This document shows, in pieces, positions 58,228 through 64,000 of a stretch of DNA of 64,000 nucleotides. The DNA is taken from positions 1-64,000 of the forward strand of contig DF242645.1 of assembly GCA_000507305.1 (NCBI GenBank), read 5' to 3'. Below the pieces are notes generated by a model, which was not told the DNA's origin, did no database searches, and saw only the letters and a program-made list of their open reading frames with translations. Positions within the stretch are counted from its first letter, which is position 1; each line of letters begins with the position of its first letter. The DNA is from Breviolum minutum Mf 1.05b.01 (lineage: Eukaryota; Sar; Dinophyceae; Suessiales; Symbiodiniaceae). Position numbers and translations under genes: made by a program.

Positions 58228-58286
58228 GACGGGCGAACAACTACCGCGAACAACTACCACAACACGAATCCCGAGCCGAACAACTA

Positions 58287-58308
58287 CTTGAGCCAAAATG
58301 GCTACGGT
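58287..58308 (-). other. Dinoflagellate spliced leader (DinoSL) sequence, exact 22 of 22
   Basis: The minus strand from 58308 to 58287 reads ACCGTAGCC, ATTTTGG, CTCAAG in one run. This equals the known 22-nt dinoflagellate spliced leader with A at the variable first base. It lies exactly at the 5' terminus of LINE copy D, and the DNA beyond 58308 is copy B coding. A spliced leader is added only by trans-splicing, so the template for insertion was a mature mRNA. Confidence 0.95.
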
Positions 58309-58872
58309 GAAAAAATGGATATTGTGTGAAAAAAGCGTGTCCGTTTTACATAAACTCCGCTACTTCGAAAAGGTTATCTCCCCAGTTGCTTGCTTTGGTG
58401 CATCACACCGTGCCATTCACAAAGATGCTCTTGCCAAATTGGACGTGGAGTCTTGTCGATTGATGCGTATGGTTGTTGGCCCCCCTGCACACACTAATTG
58501 GGCATCATCACCCTGGCACGAGATTCTACATGGGTGGAACAACAAAGTACAGGTGCTGTCGGACTACGCTGGATTGAAACCTTGGTCTGTCACATGTGTC
58601 GAAGCAGTATGGAAGCTCGCTTCTTATGTTGCAACCTTGCCCTCGGAACGTTGGACTTCCAGGATTCTTGAATGGAACATCAGCGGACCACGGAAACGAG
58701 GAAGACCTGCTTACACTTGGGAGACAGCCCTGCAAAGATATTCCATCTCAAAAGGCGGTGGCAATTGGATTGTGGAGGCTGCTGCGTATGATCATTGGAT
58801 GCGGTCGCTACAGGAATTTTTGTTTTTCACGTTGTACACTAGTTGATTGGGTAATTTTTTTGCATTTCATTT

Positions 58873-58910
58873 GTTTGCGCCCTAGAGGGGCTGCCTTCTG
58901 GCCGGCAAGT
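58873..58910 (+). other. LINE 3'-terminal three-way-junction structure (copy B)
   Basis: Outer stem GTTTGC/GCAAGT (with G-U pairs) encloses GCCC-TAGA-GGGGC and a GCC-TTCT-GGC hairpin. A (TTTGAC)2 tail follows. Confidence 0.65.
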
Positions 58911-59924
58911 TTTGACTTTGACTTCAGACATCACCGTCTCCATTTTATTTGGTTCCTTGACTTGTCCATTGACTTCAAATCAACTTCAGCAACTCGAAGT
59001 GGTGAGGGACTGTATGTTACGTTCAATTGCTGGATTGGCATGCCTGGTGAACAATGATTGGCACCCTTTGATGCAAAGAGTGAGTGACTGAGTGAAACCT
59101 CTAAACCAGTGGTGGCGCATTGGCCCTCGTAGCCCGTTCAAGGCACAGGCGTTTGTGCAATCGGAATTGAAAATAAGCCACCGCAACTCTCGACGATGAA
59201 GGAGCAAAAATCTGAGGTATATTCATACCAACGTTGTGTATTCATAGCAGCTGTGTTTTTTCCAAGGACCTATACCTTTCCAACGGCAGAATCCAACGGC
59301 AGAAGGTTTCTGCGGCGGAATGCCACAACCGGAATGGTGCTCCATGTTTTCCAATATTACGGGGTTCTCCCAACCAAAATTTTTGATACCCATCGAGCGT
59401 CAGGTAAACCAGCAATGTACGAGCACAAATGCCAGTATTGTTGTAAGTTCCGCTGCGACCACGTCAAAACGCCACCCTTCTGAACATATTTTGCTACCCG
59501 AGCATTCCAATCATGTAAAATTTCGTGCCACGGGGTTCAGCCAGTTTGTTTGTTTGTGCAGCCTTTGATGCAGAGAATGAAGCGAAAATTGAAATGCACA
59601 GCAAATATTCATTGTTAGACCATGGATTGAATGATTGTTGGTTCGAAGATTTCGTTTGGCAGTGAATATTGCATCTGGAATGAGTTGTTGGGCCTCTGTT
59701 ACAAATGAGTGGCACCAAAGGTGGCAATGAATTATTGTGGTGAACCTCGTACACGATCAAATGGAATCCTTTGCAACAATTTTTCCATTCATCATGGTTT
59801 CAGGCGGCCAAATATGCGACATGGAGTTCTCATGAGTATATAAACTTTTGCACACTGGTGCTTGGAACGTTGATGTTTGGCTACAATGGTTGCCCACGTC
59901 CCTCGCGGACACTAGCTTTGACTC

Positions 59925-59932
59925 GGATGGGA

Positions 59933-59975
<43 letters not shown>

Positions 59976-59983
59976 ATNTGGGA

Positions 59984-60026
<43 letters not shown>
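59925..60026. repeat. (GT)n array, duplicated around a single N
   Basis: GGGACGTGTGCGTGTG... followed by GGAT occurs twice in a row, with N at 59978. This is probably an unresolved microsatellite joined by the assembler. Confidence 0.85.
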
Positions 60027-60526
60027 ATCCGGCCCGGACCATGTGTAAACGGTTGGATCATCCTTACTTTTCTTGATGTCGTATTTTTTGCAGGAGTCAC
60101 TGCCCTTTTTTTCAGTGTTGCCTATACACAGGGCAATACAATTGCAGCGCTACATCTTTAAACCAATTTAATCCTTCACTCTCATGTTGACAGGGTTGCT
60201 TCCTGAATCCTCAAGACTTCGCCTAATACTACCAGTATAACTTTTTACCGACCACGCAATGTCGTTCAACAAATGTCATTCTTCATACTGTGTTGGTGCA
60301 AAAATGTGGGTTTCATGTGCGATTTTTTGTTTCACAGGAATATTTGCCATTCACATCGGCGCATTTGCTCCGTTTTCGGTGTCCCACCTGCAAGTTTTTG
60401 TTGGCAGAGGTTTTCTTGCGCATTATTCCCAGACGTTCAACGCGGATCCAATTTTTTCACTTTTGGCAATCCAATTGCTGTGTAACCGCACGTGTCATAG
60501 CGATGAACCATTTTCATACCGATAAA

Positions 60527-60988
60527 TCACCTGTTTTTGGTTTCGGAACCTTCCCCGGTTTGGACAGCGAACCTACTGTGACACCGTGATGATTCCAAAT
60601 GGCATGTGTTGACAACATCAATGAACAAATCCACCAAATATTTCTTTGCTCGCATACTTAAGCATTTCGGCGACAAACGCGTCCTTGCCGTTCCTGGTTT
60701 TTGCAAAACACAATCGGGTTCACCCATTAAAAGGAAACTTGCGTTGGCATCCTCATTGCAATTTCCGATACGATACTGCAAATTAAATGTGTCCTGCAAA
60801 TGTTCCACGCACTTTTTTGGGTCGGTTGGTCTTCGGCACCTCTTCTTGCATGGTTTGGCCTGAGCACGGCGTAGCTCATCCAAACGGTTGAGTTCAACAA
60901 GTTCCTCCAAAACGTGTTCCGTTTGCAAGTTCCGTGATTCTCGCAAGCGTTTCAGGATATGTCTCGGAATCTGTTTTGACAACTCCAT
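60527..60988 (-). CDS. Unrecognised 153-aa ORF
   Basis: ATG-started at 60988, basic, with helical N-terminus (IPRHILKRLRESRNLQTEHV) and KKRCRRPTDPKKCVEHLQDT, then LQYRIGNCNEDANASFLLMG. The composition looks protein-like rather than random and the frame is uninterrupted. Neighbouring DNA is repeat-rich, so a transposon origin is possible. No function is assigned. Confidence 0.35.
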   Translation of the reverse strand: MELSKQIPRHILKRLRESRNLQTEHVLEELVELNRLDELRRAQAKPCKKRCRRPTDPKKCVEHLQDTFNLQYRIGNCNEDANASFLLMGEPDCVLQKPGTARTRLSPKCLSMRAKKYLVDLFIDVVNTCHLESSRCHSRFAVQTGEGSETKNR

Positions 60989-60999
60989 CCTTTGGTGTC

Positions 61000-62960
61000 A
61001 AAGAATATTGCACTCAATGCCACCTGCTGGCCCCACCATTTATCGAAGAATTCTCCAGCATAGATGGCAATGATAGTACAATTTGACACGCTCGCCCCGC
61101 AAGTGGCGCCACTTTCCGAGTGAGGTATCATACCAATTCATTTCGAAATAATCGCACAATTTTGTCAAGCTGGCTTGTACACATACTGTTTGCACCGATG
61201 TTCTCTAGTGGACCGGGGCGTTTAAGTAGGACAACCAAAAGCGGAAGGATTGCCAACAGCTTCATATAAAGAAGTGTGCTTGCACACAACTTGAAGACAG
61301 AGATCTTTAATCAAATACGCGTCAGGTTCCACCACACATAGGTTTCGTTTCCGCTATTCGTGGGCTTGCCTTTTGCTGTACAGGCATTCGATTCGAATTG
61401 ATTTGGTAGGAGTTGACGCTCCGGTGGCATCCCTGAAATGCACGGTAGGCAAAGAACGTGGCCCATCTACATTAGCGCAAAGGCAGCCAAGTTGCATCAG
61501 CGTGATCTCCTTTGATGCATCACTTCTCTTCATTGTTTCCCGCTATTCTGCATTCCAGAGAAACAAACGAAAGCAAACAAATGAAAGATTTTGTTTGCGT
61601 CGGTCTATCCGTTTCAAACGTGCCGAATTTGATGCCAAAGTGCCGCCCCGGTCTGTGCCAGGCGGTGGCTCTACAATGCGAACAAGTTTGCGAAATCGAA
61701 CATCGTACTTGTCCAAGTGATTTTTGTAAAGCGTCCGGGAACATGTGCAAAACTCGCAGTGGAAAAAGCGGCCGCATCAAAGTACTAGAGCCGAGCACGG
61801 TGCTTGCATGTCAACATACAATTGGGAGACAGGAAAAGTTGGAGCAGTCCTTGTAATTTACGTACATTTGAATGTTCATCTCTAGCTGCCTGGCACACCA
61901 CGGAAGTTGCCCTGGTTCTGACCGACTTTAATCGTAGAGCTATGGACAGGATTTGGTCACGCCAAGTTGCTTGTTAACTTGCAAAGCTGTTGTTCCCTTT
62001 GGCAAGCAATAATTCAAGTCTTGGCATCGATAAGCGCAGACACCTTTAGCACATAATCAAATTTTTGGTATGATCTAAGAGCTTTAACTCTGCACTTCTA
62101 AGTGTAGGCGCCTGCAATGTTGAAAGTCGTGCCCTTCTGTTGTCAAAATCAATTGATTTTTGCTCAAGTATGACTGAATATTGGAAACCTGCACATGCTG
62201 CAATACCTTGGCAAGTTTAGATTTCTGCTCTCTGTGCATCTGCATGTCCTTTTGTTTCACGGCGGGACAATGGTCCGGTACAATCACCCGCCTGCCCGCT
62301 TGCCCTTGCGAGGACTGCGTGCTGACCTATTTTGGATTTGAATTACTAAAACTGGACGTACATTGCCGCAAAATGTTTCCATGCTTGGCCAGTCCACCAG
62401 CCAGTACTGATTGAAATCAACAAAACAACAAAATATATAAAGTGACGCCCGCAAGCGCACCACTTCAGGGCAAAGGGTTATGTTTGTGAACTGCCGGGGG
62501 ATAAAGTGCTTTAGGGCGTTCTGTACAAGGGCCACACGATTGCAGCCACATTTTGTCTGTCGGAACTGTAGCATCAAAAAAACCCTGTGGGAAATGAGTC
62601 CATTTAGCGAACAAATGACAAATCGCAAAAGCTTTGCAAATATCCTTCACATTTTGCGGGACGCGCGCATCAACTTCCAACGACTAACCTTGCTGCTGAT
62701 AGAACGCCTGCTCAGCGGACCACTAACCTGCGTGGATGTCCAACGACTTACAAAGGGATCAAACATTTCAACAATGACAACTGCGCAAATAAATTTTGGT
62801 TTTGATTTTTCCCAAACTGCGCAAGAAAAAAATTGCATAACAGCCTTTGCACACACACACAGACACACACACTTACGTGTTATTGGATGGGTTATTTGAC
62901 GTTGGCGAATATGTGCATCATACGGATACAAAGCATCTCGCGGTCTTCACTTTCCTTCCC
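61000..62960. other. Unassigned repeat-rich DNA
   Basis: Overlapping frames on both strands (for example 61373-61720 plus, 62480-62899 plus) carry no motif I recognise. A (CA)n tract lies at about 62852-62875. Confidence 0.3.
61345..61398 (+). mobile_element. Degenerate LINE 3' end only
   Basis: GTGGGCTTGCC...TGTACAGGC followed by ATTCGATTCG resembles the second hairpin, outer stem and short tail of copies C and E. No coding sequence is attached. Confidence 0.4.
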
Positions 62961-63085
62961 AAATAATTTTCGATCTTGCCCCACGGATTTTCGGCCAGTT
63001 AAATGTCGATGGTCCTACAAAACATTTGTTTACATGCTCTTGGGTCGCATTAAGCACGCGTCAAATACATTGGCACATGGTTATT
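62960..63085 (+). pseudogene. Short LINE RT relic
   Basis: The plus strand reads CPTDFRPVKCRWSYKTFVYM then LLGRIKHA, matching TTDFRPIANVRLLYKTFAYL then LLGRLEHV of copy D. Only about 35 codons survive. Confidence 0.65.
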
Positions 63086-63499
63086 CGGAATTGATTTCTC
63101 CCCGCAAAAACAATTGCAATAAGAACCGGTGTGTCAATTGTGAGCCTGGACTGCACTGGCCCTCGTTGTGGCAACTTTAGCGTGCCGTCGGACAAATTTT
63201 GTGTGACAACACAATGATGGCAACAGAAAAAAAGCGGTGCAAATGATGGGTCACCGACATCATTGCTTGGGGTTTACGCACATGTGTCAAATATTTTGAT
63301 TGCCTTTTTTGAGCCCTAAGTGAACCAAAATTTGGCATACAAACAGAGCCGGGCAAACCGATGGCGGAAGTTTCAAAAGGGAAAAAAATTAAACGCCAAA
63401 CAAAGAATGTGAAAAATCATATGAAATGTGATGTAGTCACAAATGTTGATGTCATGTGGTGACGAGTGTTCATGTGATGCCGGCCACAAAAAAAAACCT

Positions 63500-63735
63500 C
63501 CAACATCACCCCTAAATGTTACCCATACAACGAAAAGTGACACTGTAAATGTTGCCCCTGCAACGAAGAGTGACATTGCAACATCACCAAATTTGTGCCT
63601 GCTGCGCTAGTAACACTCCATCACCAAATTCTGTCCTGCCACGAAAACAGAACTTCAATATCGTCAAATGTTGCCCCTGCCACGAAAAAGTGACGCTCTA
63701 ATATTCTCAAGTTGGACCCGCAATGAAAGTCACAC
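63500..63735. repeat. Degenerate minisatellite, about six units of about 40 bp
   Basis: Units vary around AAATGTTGCCCCTGCCACGA followed by AAAAGTGACACT and ATCACC. No gene is seen from 63180 to the end. Confidence 0.8.
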
Positions 63736-64000
63736 TTTTTTTCCGCGGTAGCCGAACGAGCTCTAGGCGTAGTCGGTCAGCCAGTCTCTTAAACTGTTGA
63801 AGAGTCAAATGCAGTAATTAGCAAAAAGCCTGGGTACTTTAAAACGCAACAAAGCAACAAAACCCCACCCAACAAAAACAGCAAACCAAAAAACGAAAGT
63901 ACCCAGGGAACTATAGTCAGTAACTACCAGATAGAATTCGGTTTAGAAAAAAATATCCTAAAATTGATTAGATGTTAAATTTTCGAACTTAAGAGATAGA

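Larger units (their letters stand above)
53950..58308 (-). mobile_element. LINE copy D: 5'-complete L1-like element beginning with the dinoflagellate spliced leader
   Basis: The minus-strand order is DinoSL (58308-58287), 5' UTR with three GTAGTTGTTCG repeats, ORF1 (58227-57220), ORF2 endonuclease/RT (57100-54043), 3' folded structure (54011-53973) and (TGACC)n tail to 53950. It interrupts copy B so cleanly that the host coding phase (AFQ to the left, VKKWILC to the right) is restored when it is removed. The insertion duplicated at most 3-4 bp. ORF2 carries fragment E and one TGA. This is the only copy here that is not 5'-truncated. Confidence 0.9.
50400..58925 (+). mobile_element. LINE copy B: old L1-like element, plus strand, split by four later events
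   Basis: Copy B can be read across the region by following one protein. Endonuclease start (LHVVTKNLQSIKSDDRF) lies at about 50470-50530. Endonuclease up to about 50730 is followed by fragment A. The rest of EN lies at 51015-51600 (DDVEQVYTLLGFLLD, GGDFNACI). The RT approach is at 51900-52045 (MKIKKGADEAGLVAELLKNS). An inverted RT palm lies at about 52050-52570. FADDILLFART and the following residues run to 52734, copy C is at 52735-53790, KWLGC...QAASRAFQ lies at 53806-53949, copy D is at 53950-58308, and the C-terminal domain at 58309-58846 has a 3' structure to 58925. Numerous stops make it inactive. Confidence 0.85.

Noticed and set aside
58298..58330. Plus-strand ATG at 58298 as the start of a 182-codon ORF
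   Set aside because: The first codons are the reverse complement of the DinoSL of copy D. The real content is the tail of LINE copy B, which is entered by continuity from 53949.
59110..59190. Possible sixth minus-strand LINE 3' structure (CGCCTGTGCC...GGGC and a CACT-rich tail)
   Set aside because: Only the first half of the fold matches. The outer stem partner is not convincing, so I did not count it among the covarying set.
63500..63735. CRISPR-like appearance of regularly spaced repeats (also at 9600-10130 and 49934-50036)
   Set aside because: Units are diverged and contiguous with no conserved repeat plus unique spacers, in a eukaryotic nuclear context. These are minisatellites.

Overview
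This is eukaryotic nuclear DNA, almost certainly from a dinoflagellate, most likely a Symbiodiniaceae-type genome. The evidence is: an exact 22-base dinoflagellate spliced-leader (DinoSL) sequence; genes cut into many short exons; all recognisable host genes on one strand; abundant simple repeats; and two tyrosine-recombinase retroelements of a dinoflagellate style (GEASHPGP motif, cytosine-methyltransferase-like domains).

Host genes, all on the minus strand. 121-5380 is RAD50, cut off by the left edge of the window before its C-terminal ATPase half. 5556-16100 holds a series of short coding-looking segments that I cannot name. 23986-27500 is a cytosolic carboxypeptidase (M14 family, tubulin deglutamylase type) with its active-site motifs spread over about 13 exons. 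30560-36300 holds convincing but unidentified exons, several of them membrane-spanning.

Two DIRS/Ngaro-like tyrosine-recombinase (YR) retrotransposons lie between the genes, also on the minus strand. Element 1 (16257-23509) is decayed. Element 2 (36585-44255) is complete and keeps perfect split direct repeats in the order A1-ORFs-B1-A2-B2. Each carries small pre-gag ORFs, gag, reverse transcriptase, RNase H, a cytosine-methyltransferase-like domain and a YR. The methyltransferase-like domain follows RNase H in element 1 but sits inside RNase H in element 2.

The right third (44800-64000) is a repeat field: an octanucleotide satellite, a hexanucleotide array and a nest of L1-like LINE copies. 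An old plus-strand copy B (about 50400-58925) is interrupted by fragment A, an in-place inversion, copy C with a 14-bp target duplication, and a 5'-complete minus-strand copy D (53950-58308), which is itself interrupted by fragment E. Copy D starts exactly with the DinoSL, so it was copied from a trans-spliced mRNA. Five copies end in the same small three-way-junction RNA fold with compensatory base changes, followed by short tandem tails that differ from copy to copy.

The strongest candidates for under-described biology are the spliced-leader-started LINE with its structured 3' end, and the YR element with a methyltransferase nested inside RNase H. Exon boundaries are read by eye and are approximate. 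Gaps lie at 53060-53371 and 59978.
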